A stretch of DNA of 64,000 nt from Spirosoma utsteinense. GTDB lineage: Bacteria > Bacteroidota > Bacteroidia > Cytophagales > Spirosomataceae. This document shows, piece by piece, positions 1 to 8,677 of the stretch. The stretch is taken from NCBI RefSeq assembly GCF_014282275.1, contig NZ_VFIA01000008.1:1-64000 (forward strand). Reading direction: 5' to 3'. The notes beneath the pieces were generated by a model. That model had not been told where the DNA came from and ran no database searches. It saw nothing but the letters and a program-made list of their open reading frames with translations. Positions within the stretch are counted from its first letter, which is position 1. Each line of letters opens with the position of its first letter. Both the position numbers and the translations under genes were made by a program.

Positions 1-174
1 TTGATCAAGTGTTGTCTGATCGGCTTCTGACAAGACGAATGGAGTAGCGATTTGGCCCATACTACAAAGCTACTCTATTTTACTTCAACTATTAATTTGG
101 AAGAGCACTAGAGTACCTATAAAATTTTGATCAGGATGGTTCGCTCAGCTACAGAAGCAGAGACGATTAAAAAC

Positions 175-190
175 AGTATGCACGCATAAT
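175..190. promoter_or_regulatory. Palindromic operator upstream of thiolase
   Basis: The 16-mer AGTATGCACGCATAAT is an inverted repeat of GTATGC with a 2-nt spacer and one mismatch in the outer arm. It lies about 88 bp before the thiolase start. The same motif precedes both acyl-CoA dehydrogenase genes in this window, which supports a shared repressor site. The cognate regulator is not seen here; a TetR-type protein is a guess from motif shape. Confidence 0.6.
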
Positions 191-277
191 AATTTGCAGC
201 CTTTGTTGTAATTTTTCCCGCAAAAAATAAGTTATTGCAGTGTAATTCTGATTAATCATCGATTCAATAGTCTAGTT

Positions 278-1456
278 ATGGACGCATACATTGTAGCCGG
301 ATACCGTACCGCCGTTGGCAAAGCCCCACGCGGAGGTCTCCGTTTGACCCGCCCTGACGACATGGCGGCCGACGTTATTAAACATTTGTTGAGTCAGGTA
401 CCTAGTCTTGACCCGGCTCGGGTTGAAGATCTGATCGTTGGTAATGCCGTACCCGAAGCAGAGCAGGGTATGCAGATTGCCCGTTACATTGCGCTACTGT
501 CGCTACCCAACAGTGTACCGGGTTTTACCATTAACCGCTACTGCGGCTCTGGTCTGGAAGCCATTGCTATTGCCTCAGCCAAGATTCACGCTGGTATGGC
601 CGACTGCATCATTGCGGGCGGGACAGAGTCGATGTCACTGGTGCCGGTAATGGGCTGGAAAACGGCGTTGAACTACGAGATTGCCAAAACGCACCCTGAT
701 TATTACATCGGTATGGGGCTAACGGCCGAGCAGGTAGCTCAACAGTTTAACATTAGCCGTGACGCGCAGGATGAATTTGCTTATGAATCACATCAGAAAG
801 CGCTGGCGGCTCAGGTAGCCGGTAAATTCGCCGATGAGATCGTCCCAATCAAGGTCAGCGAAACTTACTTCGACGCCGAAAGTGGCAAAAAGAAAACCCG
901 CGAGTGGACAGTAGCACAGGACGAAGGGCCCCGTAAGGATACCAGCGCTGAAGGATTGGCCAGACTGAAACCGGTCTTTACGGCGGGGGGCTCCGTCACG
1001 GCCGGGAATTCATCACAAACATCGGATGGCGCGGCTTTCGTCGTCGTTATGTCAGAGCGGTTAGTCAATGAACTTAACCTGAAACCCGTTGCCCGGATGA
1101 TGTCCTATGCATCGGCTGGCGTCGAGCCCAAAATCATGGGTATCGGTCCCGTAGCGGCTATTCCTATTGCGCTGAAAAAGGCAGGGATGAAGCAGGACGA
1201 CATTGAGCAGATTGAACTTAATGAAGCCTTTGCCGCTCAGTCGCTGGCCGTCATTCAGGAACTGGGCCTCGACCGGAGCCGGATCAATCCCAATGGTGGT
1301 GCTATTGCGTTGGGCCACGCACTCGGCTCTACCGGGGCCCGGCTATCGGTGCAACTGTTGAACGAAATGCGCCGTCAGAACCAAAAATACGGTATGGTGT
1401 CGGCCTGCGTGGGTGGCGGGCAAGGTGTTGCCGGTATCTTCGAACGACTGAATTAA
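278..1456 (+). CDS. Acetyl-CoA C-acyltransferase (thiolase)
   Basis: This is a 392-residue thiolase that cleaves 3-ketoacyl-CoA with CoA in the last step of beta-oxidation (or condenses acetyl-CoA in reverse). The nucleophile Cys89 is in NRYCGSG, the second active-site block GGAIALGHALGSTGAR contains His347, and Cys377 is in SACVGGGQG. The NEAF motif near residue 315 is also present. Length is normal for the degradative family. The gene stands alone, converges on the LysM gene, and carries an upstream GTATGC palindrome shared with the acyl-CoA dehydrogenases, so it is probably controlled with them. The thiolase fold and chemistry are certain. Whether it is FadA-like or a biosynthetic acetoacetyl-CoA thiolase is not settled by sequence, but the shared operator favours degradation. 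Confidence 0.93.
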   Translation: MDAYIVAGYRTAVGKAPRGGLRLTRPDDMAADVIKHLLSQVPSLDPARVEDLIVGNAVPEAEQGMQIARYIALLSLPNSVPGFTINRYCGSGLEAIAIASAKIHAGMADCIIAGGTESMSLVPVMGWKTALNYEIAKTHPDYYIGMGLTAEQVAQQFNISRDAQDEFAYESHQKALAAQVAGKFADEIVPIKVSETYFDAESGKKKTREWTVAQDEGPRKDTSAEGLARLKPVFTAGGSVTAGNSSQTSDGAAFVVVMSERLVNELNLKPVARMMSYASAGVEPKIMGIGPVAAIPIALKKAGMKQDDIEQIELNEAFAAQSLAVIQELGLDRSRINPNGGAIALGHALGSTGARLSVQLLNEMRRQNQKYGMVSACVGGGQGVAGIFERLN

Positions 1457-1474
1457 CCGGCAGTTTACATAGAA

Positions 1475-1534
1475 ACACAACAGCGGTGGGTGATCGACTC
1501 CTTTAAAGAAGTCGATCACCCACCGCTGTTGTGT
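1475..1534. terminator. 25-bp perfect inverted repeat, bidirectional terminator
   Basis: Two perfectly complementary 25-nt arms (1475-1499 and 1510-1534) enclose a 10-nt loop between the convergent thiolase and LysM genes. The stem is much longer than a usual intrinsic terminator and has no long T-run on the plus strand, so termination in both directions is inferred from position. Confidence 0.7.
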
Positions 1535-1547
1535 GCAATCAATATTT

Positions 1548-3497
1548 TTATTGCGGTTTTCGGATTACCAGTTTCTGCCCAACTTCAATGGTATAATTCT
1601 TAAGGCTGTTCCAGCGCATTAGATCGGGTACGCTCACTTTGTTGATCAACGCCACGCGGTATACGGTTTGCCCCCGCCGGACAATATGGTAATAGACCCG
1701 CCCCGCAGGCTCTGCACCGCGAACAGTCGATGGTCCCGCTTTGGTCACTGGAGCAGGTGTTGATGTTGGGGCCACCCTGGTAACTACGCGGGGTTTAGGC
1801 GCCAGAGCAGGTCGCCTTTTAACCGGACCTACAATCAGCTTCTGGCCTATTTCCAGTGGAATTCGCTCTGCCAGATCATTCCAGGTATATAGCTGCTTAA
1901 GCGTAATCTTGTACAATTGCGAGATGCTGTAATAGGTTTGTCCACGCTTGACAATATGTAGCTTTTGGGCTTCTTTAACTTCATTAGGCCGGTTCTTAGC
2001 TATTTCGGGCGCGTTTACCAGCGGCCTGACAATTGGCTCTGATTGCGCTGTCCGGGTCGGTTTGGTACTAACCGAATCGACTTTCTGACGGGCCAGTGAA
2101 TCGGTTAGCCGCGATTGGGCGGCCAGTTCAACGGTGGGCGTATTAGCCATTGGCCGGGCAATGAGTGTATCGTCGATCATTGGCTTCAGCTCTTCAATTG
2201 GCAACTGCCGGTATTCTACCGGTTGCTTACGGGGCCGTTTGCTTCGAAGCCATAAGATCCGGCCTGTTTGTACGCGCTGGATGAGCTGGATGCGGTTGTA
2301 CTTCAGAAGTGATTTCAGCCGAACCCCATACAGGTTGGAGACTTCACGCAATGTCTGGTTCTTTTGGACAACATGAAAAGGAATTTTAGCCCGTTTGGCT
2401 TTACGTTCGAGGTAATAAATCTGCCCTGGCAGCACCACATCCCGATCCGACAGTTCGTTGTATTCCAGCAATGTGCTGATATCGATTTTGCCGTAGTGCG
2501 CCAGCGTTATAACATTATCGCAGGGCTGTGCCTGTACACCCAGCCGGTCGTTGATGGTATAAAACACGGCGTCCTGAAATGTACTGACAGTCGATCTCGG
2601 TAGCTTCGTCAGCGTAGGAAAGCCTATATCTACGGGCCCTACTACGCTGGGTGTCAGTCGTAATTCGTCTCGGCCTTTTACAGTCGGAAACTCGTCGTTA
2701 GTTACCCGAATCAGCACGGGATATGCTTTTTCATCGGGAATTAATGTTGCCCGTAACCAGTCGTTAAACGGTTTGAAGCGCTCTTCATCAATTTGCAGTT
2801 GCCGCGAGATCGTGCGTAGTGAGGCACCCCCACTGTTACGGTATTCATAGAGCAGGTAAGTCTGGGCAGGGCGCAGCAAGGGCTCCTCACGCTCGAAAGC
2901 CAGTTTGCGGGCCATGATCGTCCAGATAAGCGCCGGACTTTGGGCATCGAGCAGCAGATAGTTTGCTTTTACGTTATTGGCAAGGCGGTCGGCCAGCGTA
3001 TCGCCTTGCACGTAGCGCAACAGGGTCAGGAAATAATTGTCGGAGGTAGCTTGTAAGCGGTTCAAGTCGGCAGCCACCGTTTGCGTAGCCAGAATGGGAT
3101 GATATCGCTCATCAACAGCACTGTTCACCAGCATTTTCAGCGCCAGTGCCCGGTCGGGGGTAAGGCCCCAGTACCCAACCGACCCATCACTGGAAAACGG
3201 CAATACAGCATACCGGTAATCCACGGGTAGACGCTCGGCCTTTAGTAACGGTTCCAGTAACGGGGTTAATTGACGCAGCGACTCTATATCCTGATAAAGC
3301 CTGGCGCGGTTGGCATACAAGCGTCCAACTTCGCGCTGCAATTGTTCTCTACCCTGCTCATTTAAATGAACGGTTACGCCACCGAAATCAATGTCGAACG
3401 GTATTTCAGGTAAGGCTTGTGCATTGAGTCGGCCAGGAGCTGCCAGTAAACTAATACCCGCAACAATAACCCAAATTAATACCTTCTTAACGTTCAT
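1548..3497 (-). CDS. LysM protein with degenerate lytic-transglycosylase domain
   Basis: This is a 649-residue exported protein with a signal peptide (about residues 1-27, ending LNAQA). Residues about 75-165 resemble the MltD/SLT lytic-transglycosylase domain of Bacteroidota (LPVDYRYA, GSVGYWGL, VDERYHP), but the position that carries the catalytic Glu (usually in a QES motif) reads LPFS, with Phe101, so murein cleavage is doubtful. Three LysM modules follow at about residues 375-420, 510-560 and 600-648, separated by Pro/Thr-rich linkers; these bind peptidoglycan. It probably acts in the periplasm as a cell-wall binding or scaffolding protein. It is monocistronic and converges on the thiolase. 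The LysM assignment is firm; the pseudo-enzyme assignment is an inference from motif loss. Confidence 0.85.
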   Translation of the reverse strand: MNVKKVLIWVIVAGISLLAAPGRLNAQALPEIPFDIDFGGVTVHLNEQGREQLQREVGRLYANRARLYQDIESLRQLTPLLEPLLKAERLPVDYRYAVLPFSSDGSVGYWGLTPDRALALKMLVNSAVDERYHPILATQTVAADLNRLQATSDNYFLTLLRYVQGDTLADRLANNVKANYLLLDAQSPALIWTIMARKLAFEREEPLLRPAQTYLLYEYRNSGGASLRTISRQLQIDEERFKPFNDWLRATLIPDEKAYPVLIRVTNDEFPTVKGRDELRLTPSVVGPVDIGFPTLTKLPRSTVSTFQDAVFYTINDRLGVQAQPCDNVITLAHYGKIDISTLLEYNELSDRDVVLPGQIYYLERKAKRAKIPFHVVQKNQTLREVSNLYGVRLKSLLKYNRIQLIQRVQTGRILWLRSKRPRKQPVEYRQLPIEELKPMIDDTLIARPMANTPTVELAAQSRLTDSLARQKVDSVSTKPTRTAQSEPIVRPLVNAPEIAKNRPNEVKEAQKLHIVKRGQTYYSISQLYKITLKQLYTWNDLAERIPLEIGQKLIVGPVKRRPALAPKPRVVTRVAPTSTPAPVTKAGPSTVRGAEPAGRVYYHIVRRGQTVYRVALINKVSVPDLMRWNSLKNYTIEVGQKLVIRKPQ

Positions 3498-3719
3498 GAG
3501 CGGTGGCGTTACTAAATAAGCGAAGGCGAAATAAGAGCCTTATCGGTAGGTAGCCGCACAAGCATGAAAAAATGAAAGTAAACCTACCAGCCAAATATAC
3601 AATTCTTGCCTACAGAGTAAGTAATTATACACCCTAAATTTATCGACACTCCCTGATCAGTTAGGTATTGGGCAACGACTTGCACCTTATTGGACTATTT
3701 TGGCAAAATTTTTGTTATT

Positions 3720-3735
3720 AGTATGCTTGCATACT
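3720..3735. promoter_or_regulatory. Perfect palindromic operator (site 1) upstream of acyl-CoA dehydrogenase
   Basis: AGTATGCTTGCATACT is a perfect 16-nt palindrome apart from its 2-nt centre. It is the best copy of the motif shared by the beta-oxidation genes. It lies just upstream of a TACTTTG promoter-like box at 3751-3757. Confidence 0.7.
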
Positions 3736-3766
3736 ATTTATCAACGTCCTTACTTTGTAGAACGAT

Positions 3767-3782
3767 AGTATGCGTGCATAAC
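3767..3782. promoter_or_regulatory. Palindromic operator (site 2) upstream of acyl-CoA dehydrogenase
   Basis: AGTATGCGTGCATAAC repeats the motif 47 bp after site 1 and 14 bp before the start codon. With site 1 it brackets the promoter-like box, an arrangement that suits repression. A two-site layout is seen only at this gene. Confidence 0.62.
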
Positions 3783-3796
3783 AAACTCCTTACGAC

Positions 3797-5608
3797 ATGA
3801 TTGCTACAGAGCCCAAAGCTTCCATCAAGGGGGGCGAATTTCTGATTAAAGAAACCAACGCTGCACAAGTATTCATTCCTGAAGAATTTACCGAAGAGCA
3901 GCAGATGATTGCGGCTACCTGCCGCGAGTTTCTGGAGCGCGAAATATGGCCGCGTCTGGATGAGATCGACGCAGCCAAGTCGCCCGAGTTGATGTCGTCA
4001 CTAATGGACAAAGCAGGCGAACTGGGTTTGCTGGGAACCTCTGTACCTGAAGAGTACGGCGGCTTCGGTACTAATTTCAATACATCCATGCTTGTAGCCG
4101 AAGCAACCGGGGGCGGTCACTCCTTCTCGGTAGCCCTTTCGGCCCATACGGGTATTGGTACGTTGCCTATTGTTTATTATGGCAACAATGAACAGAAAGC
4201 CAACTATCTCCCTAAGCTGGCGTCGGGCGAGTGGAAAGCCGCTTATTGCCTTACCGAACCAGATTCAGGTTCCGATGCCAACTCAGGGAAGACTAAAGCC
4301 GTTTTATCGGATGATGGTAGCCATTATGTGCTGAACGGGCAAAAGATGTGGATTACCAACGGCGGTTTTGCCGATCTGTACATCGTTTTCGCCAAAGTGG
4401 ACGAAAACGGACAAACGGATAAAAACCTGTCGGCCTTCATTGTCGAGCGTTCGTACGAAGGCATCACCATGAACGAACCGGAGCACAAGATGGGAATCAA
4501 AGGTTCAGATACGCGGCAGATATTCTTCAATGACACGAAAGTGCCCGTCGAAAACATGCTCTCCGATCGGGGAAACGGTTTTAAAATTGCCGTAAACATC
4601 CTCAATATTGGCCGGATCAAGTTGGGCGCAGCTACTATTGGCGGCTCAAAAGAAGTGATCAATCATGCTATCCGGTACGCCAACGAACGCAAACAGTTTA
4701 AAACGCCTATCGCTCAGTTTGGTGCCATTAAACACAAGCTTGGCGAAATGGCGCTGAAAGTATACGCGTCGGAAACGGCCTCGTACCGGGCTGGTCAGAA
4801 TATTGACGATCTGATCGAAGACCTGAAGAGCCAGGGGATGGGCGACGCCGAAGCGAAGCTTAAAGCACTGGAGCAATTTGCGATCGAGTGTGCGATCATG
4901 AAAGTACACGGCTCGGAAGTGCTCGACTACGTGACTGACGAAGGCGTTCAGGTATACGGCGGGATGGGCTATTCGGCCGATGCGCCCATGGACCGATCTT
5001 ACCGCGATTCCCGCATAAACCGACTTTTCGAAGGGACAAACGAAATCAACCGGATGCTGGTCGTCGATATGCTGCTGAAGCGGGCAATGAAGGGAGAACT
5101 GAACCTGATGGGCCCAGCCATGGCGGTAGCCAAAGAGATCATGTCGATCCCGGATTTCAACACCGACGAGGAAGAAGGCTTATTCATAGCGGAGAAAAAG
5201 GTACTTCGTAACCTTAAAAAGACCGCGCTCATGGTGGCAGGTGCTGCTGTTCAAAAGTTCACCATGAACTTGTCAAGCGAACAGGAAATTCTGATGAACA
5301 TTGCCGACATGGCTATCGAAATCTACGTAGCTGAATCTGTCTTGCTCCGCGTAGAGAAGCTGATCGGTATCAAAGGAGAAGAAGCCGTAGCGCTGCAAAA
5401 GCAGATGGCCTTGGTGTACCTGCATGAAGCCGTTGAGAAAGTCAACAATGCGGGCCGTGCAGCGATCACCTCTTTTGCCGAAGGCGATGAGCTACGCGGT
5501 ATGCTGATGGGATTAAAGCGGTTTACCAAAATCGAGCCGATCAACCTCAAAAATGCCCGTCGTGAAATTGCCGACGCCATGATCGCCGAGAACAAATATA
5601 TTTTTTAA
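3797..5608 (+). CDS. Long-form acyl-CoA dehydrogenase
   Basis: This 603-residue FAD enzyme introduces the alpha-beta double bond into acyl-CoA, the first step of beta-oxidation. The N-terminal and middle domains carry CLTEPDSGSDA (about 151-161) and WITNGG; the helical domain carries the catalytic base Glu412 in FEGTNEIN and the VYGGMGYS motif. About 170 extra C-terminal residues beyond the usual 380-residue core resemble the extension of very-long-chain/ACAD9-type enzymes, suggesting long-chain substrates. Two palindromic operators overlap its promoter region. A hairpin terminator at 5647 follows. Substrate length is inferred from domain layout only. Confidence 0.93.
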   Translation: MIATEPKASIKGGEFLIKETNAAQVFIPEEFTEEQQMIAATCREFLEREIWPRLDEIDAAKSPELMSSLMDKAGELGLLGTSVPEEYGGFGTNFNTSMLVAEATGGGHSFSVALSAHTGIGTLPIVYYGNNEQKANYLPKLASGEWKAAYCLTEPDSGSDANSGKTKAVLSDDGSHYVLNGQKMWITNGGFADLYIVFAKVDENGQTDKNLSAFIVERSYEGITMNEPEHKMGIKGSDTRQIFFNDTKVPVENMLSDRGNGFKIAVNILNIGRIKLGAATIGGSKEVINHAIRYANERKQFKTPIAQFGAIKHKLGEMALKVYASETASYRAGQNIDDLIEDLKSQGMGDAEAKLKALEQFAIECAIMKVHGSEVLDYVTDEGVQVYGGMGYSADAPMDRSYRDSRINRLFEGTNEINRMLVVDMLLKRAMKGELNLMGPAMAVAKEIMSIPDFNTDEEEGLFIAEKKVLRNLKKTALMVAGAAVQKFTMNLSSEQEILMNIADMAIEIYVAESVLLRVEKLIGIKGEEAVALQKQMALVYLHEAVEKVNNAGRAAITSFAEGDELRGMLMGLKRFTKIEPINLKNARREIADAMIAENKYIF

Positions 5609-5646
5609 CGGGTGATGGCACACCGCCATCAACTTATTACACATAG

Positions 5647-5677
5647 AAAAGCCAGCCTTTCTCAGGGCTGGCTTTTT
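5647..5677 (+). terminator. Intrinsic terminator after acyl-CoA dehydrogenase
   Basis: The stem GCCAGCC/GGCTGGC flanked by AAAA and TTTTTCTTTT fits a terminator usable from either side. It lies just before the end of the convergent acylphosphatase gene. Confidence 0.8.
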
Positions 5678-5680
5678 CTT

Positions 5681-5953
5681 TTAGCGTACTTCCATAAACC
5701 GATCAAATCCCTGAACCTCCCCGTCTGTAACACGAACGCTTTGCACATCGGTACCTTCAGGACCCGTTCTACACCAGTCGACAAATGTATCGAGTACGTC
5801 GGGCTCCCCTTCGGCATCGATGCGCAGATCACCATTTGGCTCGATCTGCGCATGGCCCATCAAGCCCAGTTTCTCTCCTTTCTGGCGGGCTTCCTGCCGA
5901 AACAGCGTACCGCCCAACTGGCCATTTACACGAATAATCCGGTTTTCTTTCAT
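5681..5953 (-). CDS. Acylphosphatase-like protein
   Basis: This is a 90-residue acylphosphatase-family protein; the family hydrolyses carboxyl-phosphate bonds such as acetyl phosphate. The start at 5953 gives MKENRIIRVNG, matching the family's first strand; an upstream start at 6016 would add 21 residues with no family counterpart. The phosphate-binding Arg is kept in GGTLFR, and LGLMG matches the usual LGLxG. However, the catalytic Asn of the usual GxVxNxPDG segment is replaced: here it reads GHAQIEPNG, with Ile at the Asn position. The GVGF part of the phosphate loop is also altered. It may be inactive or a binding protein. It is divergent from the GyrI-like gene. Confidence 0.8.
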   Translation of the reverse strand: MKENRIIRVNGQLGGTLFRQEARQKGEKLGLMGHAQIEPNGDLRIDAEGEPDVLDTFVDWCRTGPEGTDVQSVRVTDGEVQGFDRFMEVR

Positions 5954-6075
5954 CAGTACTGTTTTTTCAACGTAACTGATCGAACACAGAAGAGTTTTCC
6001 AAAACCCTGCTGACATAGGGCTGTCACTAGTCAGTACGATCTTTGTTTTGTTTATTCACAAAGCCCTGAAATACA

Positions 6076-6570
6076 ATGACAACACAACTAATGATCCCTG
6101 AAAATGCCCTGACTATCAATGAAACGGAAGCCTTCCAGGCGCTTACATTTGTCACAAACGCCAGCCTGAAAACAATATCCGAACACAGCCATGTCCCAGA
6201 GAATTTGTATGACGAAGCCAGTCGGCTTGGCCTCATTCCCAGCGGCCCGGTTCAGTATATCTACAACGGCGTCGATGGCAACGAGGACAATGTCTTTCGG
6301 CTGGCAATCGCCTTACCCATTGAGCAGCCCGGCGAGAGGCCCTTTGCGTTCGTCTATCGGAAGTTTCCCGTCTTTCGCCATGTATCCTACGCATATACCG
6401 GCCCCTGGAGCGATCTTCTGGTTGTATATGATGCGTTGTTTAGTCAGTTGTATCGGAATGGTTATACGAACGATGGCCGGGTGCGTGAGGTTTACAGGCT
6501 TGTCGATCTTGAGAATCAGGCAAACAACATTACCGATATCCAGATTGGTCTTGCCCCCACCACCCACTAG
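6076..6570 (+). CDS. GyrI-like / effector-binding domain protein
   Basis: This 164-residue protein has the look of the GyrI-like small-molecule-binding domain that also forms the C-terminal half of BmrR and Rob-type regulators. Supporting features are the central strand with FAFVYRKFPVFRHVSYAYTGPWSDL, the helix with YDALFSQLY, and the typical ending NNITDIQIGL. No DNA-binding helix-turn-helix is attached, so it is a stand-alone ligand-binding or hydrolase-like member. It is cytosolic, with no signal peptide. Its ligand cannot be predicted. It stands alone between the acylphosphatase (divergent) and the Gfo/Idh/MocA gene (same strand, after a terminator-like stem). Confidence 0.7.
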   Translation: MTTQLMIPENALTINETEAFQALTFVTNASLKTISEHSHVPENLYDEASRLGLIPSGPVQYIYNGVDGNEDNVFRLAIALPIEQPGERPFAFVYRKFPVFRHVSYAYTGPWSDLLVVYDALFSQLYRNGYTNDGRVREVYRLVDLENQANNITDIQIGLAPTTH

Positions 6571-6594
6571 CCGGTAAACGAATAAAATCTGCTT

Positions 6595-6641
6595 AAAAAG
6601 CGCTGGAGCAACGGGTAAAGCCGCTGTAACCGGCGCTTTTT
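6595..6641 (+). terminator. Probable terminator after GyrI-like gene
   Basis: AAAAAGCGC at 6595-6603 pairs with GCGCTTTTT at 6633-6641 across an about 29-nt loop that can pair further (CCGCTG region). It is placed 25 bp after the stop codon. Confidence 0.6.
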
Positions 6642-6668
6642 CGGTTTCAACCTCTTCATTGCTGTATC

Positions 6669-7796
6669 ATGACAAATCAACACCCCCTGTCACGTCGCCA
6701 TTTTCTGGCGGGTATGGGCGCATCGGCTCTGGCAATTCCTACGCTAACCAATGCTTTTGGTCAACCCATCCAGTCAGAAGCCGGACAGCCGGGCCGCAAA
6801 CTGGGTGTCGCGCTTGTGGGCCTGGGCAGCTACAGTAAAAACCAACTGGCCCCCGCCCTGCAACAAACGAAGAACTGCCGACTGGCCGGTATCGTAACGG
6901 GCACACCTAGCAAAGCCGAGGAGTGGATGAAAAAATATGACATCCCTAAGGCGAACGTCTACGATTATAAAAACTTCGAACAAATCGCCGACAACAAAGA
7001 CATCGACGTGATCTACGTCGTGCTGCCAAACTCGATGCACGAAGAATTCGTGGTTCGGGCCGCTCAGGCGGGTAAGCATGTCATTTGTGAGAAGCCCATG
7101 GCTATCACGCCCAAAGCCTGCCAGAACATGATCGATGCCTGCAAGAAAGCAGGCAAACAGCTGGCCATTGGTTACCGGCTGCACTATGAACCATTTACGC
7201 AGGAAGTAATGCGTCTGGGACAGCAGAAGGTATTTGGACCGATCAAATTTATGGAGAGCAGCGATGGTTTCCGGATTGGTGACCCAACGCAGTGGCGGAT
7301 GAAAAAATCCATGGCCGGGGGCGGTCCTCTCATGGATGTAGGTATTTATGCCATTCAGGGGGCTCGCTACGTAACGGGCGAAGAGCCTCTTTCCGTTACG
7401 GCCCAGTTTTCGCCCAAAACAGAGCCGCAGAAATTTAAAGACGTAGAAGAGACGCTCTTCTGGCAGTTTCAGTTTCCGAGTGGTGCTGTCTGCAACTCCT
7501 CTACCAGTTACACAGCCGGTGTCGAACGGCTATATGCGTCCTGCCAGGATGGGTGGTTTGAGCTATCGCCAGCCTTCGGTTACGGCCCGCTCAAGGGTAG
7601 GACCAGCAAAGGGCCCATCGAAAAACCTATTGTGAACCATCAGGCTAGTCATATGGATGGCGTTTGCAAAGATCTGCTCGATGGGAAACAATTGCCTGCT
7701 CATATCACGGGTGAAGAAGGTATCCGTGATGTCAGACTTCTACAGGCTATTTACCGGGCCGCCGAAACCGGCCGTAAGATTGATCTGAAAGCATAG
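6669..7796 (+). CDS. Gfo/Idh/MocA family oxidoreductase with Tat-like leader
   Basis: This 375-residue NAD(P)-dependent sugar oxidoreductase resembles the glucose-fructose oxidoreductase group. It opens with SRRHFLAG (Arg9-Arg10) and a hydrophobic stretch ending near Phe30-Gly31, a twin-arginine type leader, so it is probably folded in the cytoplasm and exported with its cofactor. The Rossmann motif GLGSYS is at residues 51-56 and the family EKP motif is at 141-143. The C-terminal domain includes GGGPLMDVGIYAIQGARY. The substrate is unknown. It stands alone and ends at a long inverted repeat. Confidence 0.87.
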   Translation: MTNQHPLSRRHFLAGMGASALAIPTLTNAFGQPIQSEAGQPGRKLGVALVGLGSYSKNQLAPALQQTKNCRLAGIVTGTPSKAEEWMKKYDIPKANVYDYKNFEQIADNKDIDVIYVVLPNSMHEEFVVRAAQAGKHVICEKPMAITPKACQNMIDACKKAGKQLAIGYRLHYEPFTQEVMRLGQQKVFGPIKFMESSDGFRIGDPTQWRMKKSMAGGGPLMDVGIYAIQGARYVTGEEPLSVTAQFSPKTEPQKFKDVEETLFWQFQFPSGAVCNSSTSYTAGVERLYASCQDGWFELSPAFGYGPLKGRTSKGPIEKPIVNHQASHMDGVCKDLLDGKQLPAHITGEEGIRDVRLLQAIYRAAETGRKIDLKA

Positions 7797-7818
7797 TCGT
7801 TTTTGCTGCTGCGCACCA

Positions 7819-7872
7819 GTACAAAGCCGAACACGGGCAGGGTCAAGGACCTACCCGTGTTCGGCTTTGTAC
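7819..7872. terminator. 23-bp inverted repeat between convergent genes
   Basis: Arms at 7819-7841 and 7850-7872 (beginning GTACAAAGCCGAACACGGG) match with one mismatch around an 8-nt loop. It separates the Gfo/Idh/MocA gene from the convergent ATPase gene and probably ends both transcripts. Confidence 0.7.
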
Positions 7873-7943
7873 AACCGCACTCCTGTGCATGAAGGCGGTT
7901 TGAGAAACCCAACAACCGTCGGACCCGATGGCCCATAACCCGG

Positions 7944-8666
7944 TTAGCTCGCGGCCTGCATTAATGCCTTTGCCTTGCGGATATTGGCATTGGCGCGGTC
8001 CGTTTCGACGAGGCCGTCGCGGAGCCGAACGATCCGGTGGGCGTACTCGGCAATATCTTCTTCGTGTGTTACCATGATAACTGTATTACCCTTGCTATGG
8101 ATCTGGTCGAAAAGGTCCATGATCTCGTAAGACGTCTTGGTATCGAGGTTACCGGTTGGCTCATCGGCCAGCAGGATACTGGGGTCGTTGACCAGAGCCC
8201 GCGCTACAGCTACCCGTTGCCGCTGACCACCCGATAGTTCGTTGGGCCGGTGGCCTGCCCGATTTTCCAGGCCAACATTCCGAAGTGCGAGCATGGCCTT
8301 CTCCGTACGATCGGCTTTGTTAAAACCCGCGTATATCAGGGGCAATGCCACATTTTCCAGTGATGTCTGACGAGGCAGCAAATTGAAGGTCTGGAAAACG
8401 AACCCGATTTCTTTGTTCCGTACCTCGGCCAGTTCGTTTTCGCCCATACCGCTTACGTCCTGCCCATTCAGGACATACGTGCCCGACGTAGGCGTATCCA
8501 GGCAGCCAACAATGTTCATAAGCGTTGACTTGCCAGATCCCGATGGACCCATAAAAGCTACGTACTCGCCTTTCTGAATCGATATCGTGACCGACTTAAG
8601 GGCTTCGATGACTTCGCTGCCCATTATGTAGCGCTTGGCAATGTCGCGGGTTTCAATAATATTCAT
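7944..8666 (-). CDS. ABC transporter ATPase, LolD/MacB type
   Basis: This 240-residue ATPase has Walker A GPSGSGKS (40-47), signature [15 protein letters not shown] (144 onward), Walker B ILLADEP (164-170) and the LolD/MacB hallmark insert [14 protein letters not shown]. The family drives lipoprotein release or efflux through FtsX/MacB-type permeases. No permease is adjacent. It is instead the last gene of a minus-strand cluster: polytopic TPR protein, a 174-residue unknown, then this gene, with gaps of 33 and 11 bp. Co-transcription is likely and the partner permease is probably encoded elsewhere. The ATPase call is firm; the transported substrate is unknown. Confidence 0.92.
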   Translation of the reverse strand: MNIIETRDIAKRYIMGSEVIEALKSVTISIQKGEYVAFMGPSGSGKSTLMNIVGCLDTPTSGTYVLNGQDVSGMGENELAEVRNKEIGFVFQTFNLLPRQTSLENVALPLIYAGFNKADRTEKAMLALRNVGLENRAGHRPNELSGGQRQRVAVARALVNDPSILLADEPTGNLDTKTSYEIMDLFDQIHSKGNTVIMVTHEEDIAEYAHRIVRLRDGLVETDRANANIRKAKALMQAAS

Positions 8667-8677
8667 GTAGCTTGTCG

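Noticed and set aside
1..277. Start-of-window gene fragment
   Set aside because: No frame with coding character runs in from the edge; apart from the operator at 175-190 I see nothing.
5612..6013. 133-codon frame opposite the acylphosphatase gene
   Set aside because: The minus-strand acylphosphatase explains the coding signal; the plus-strand frame starts inside a terminator.
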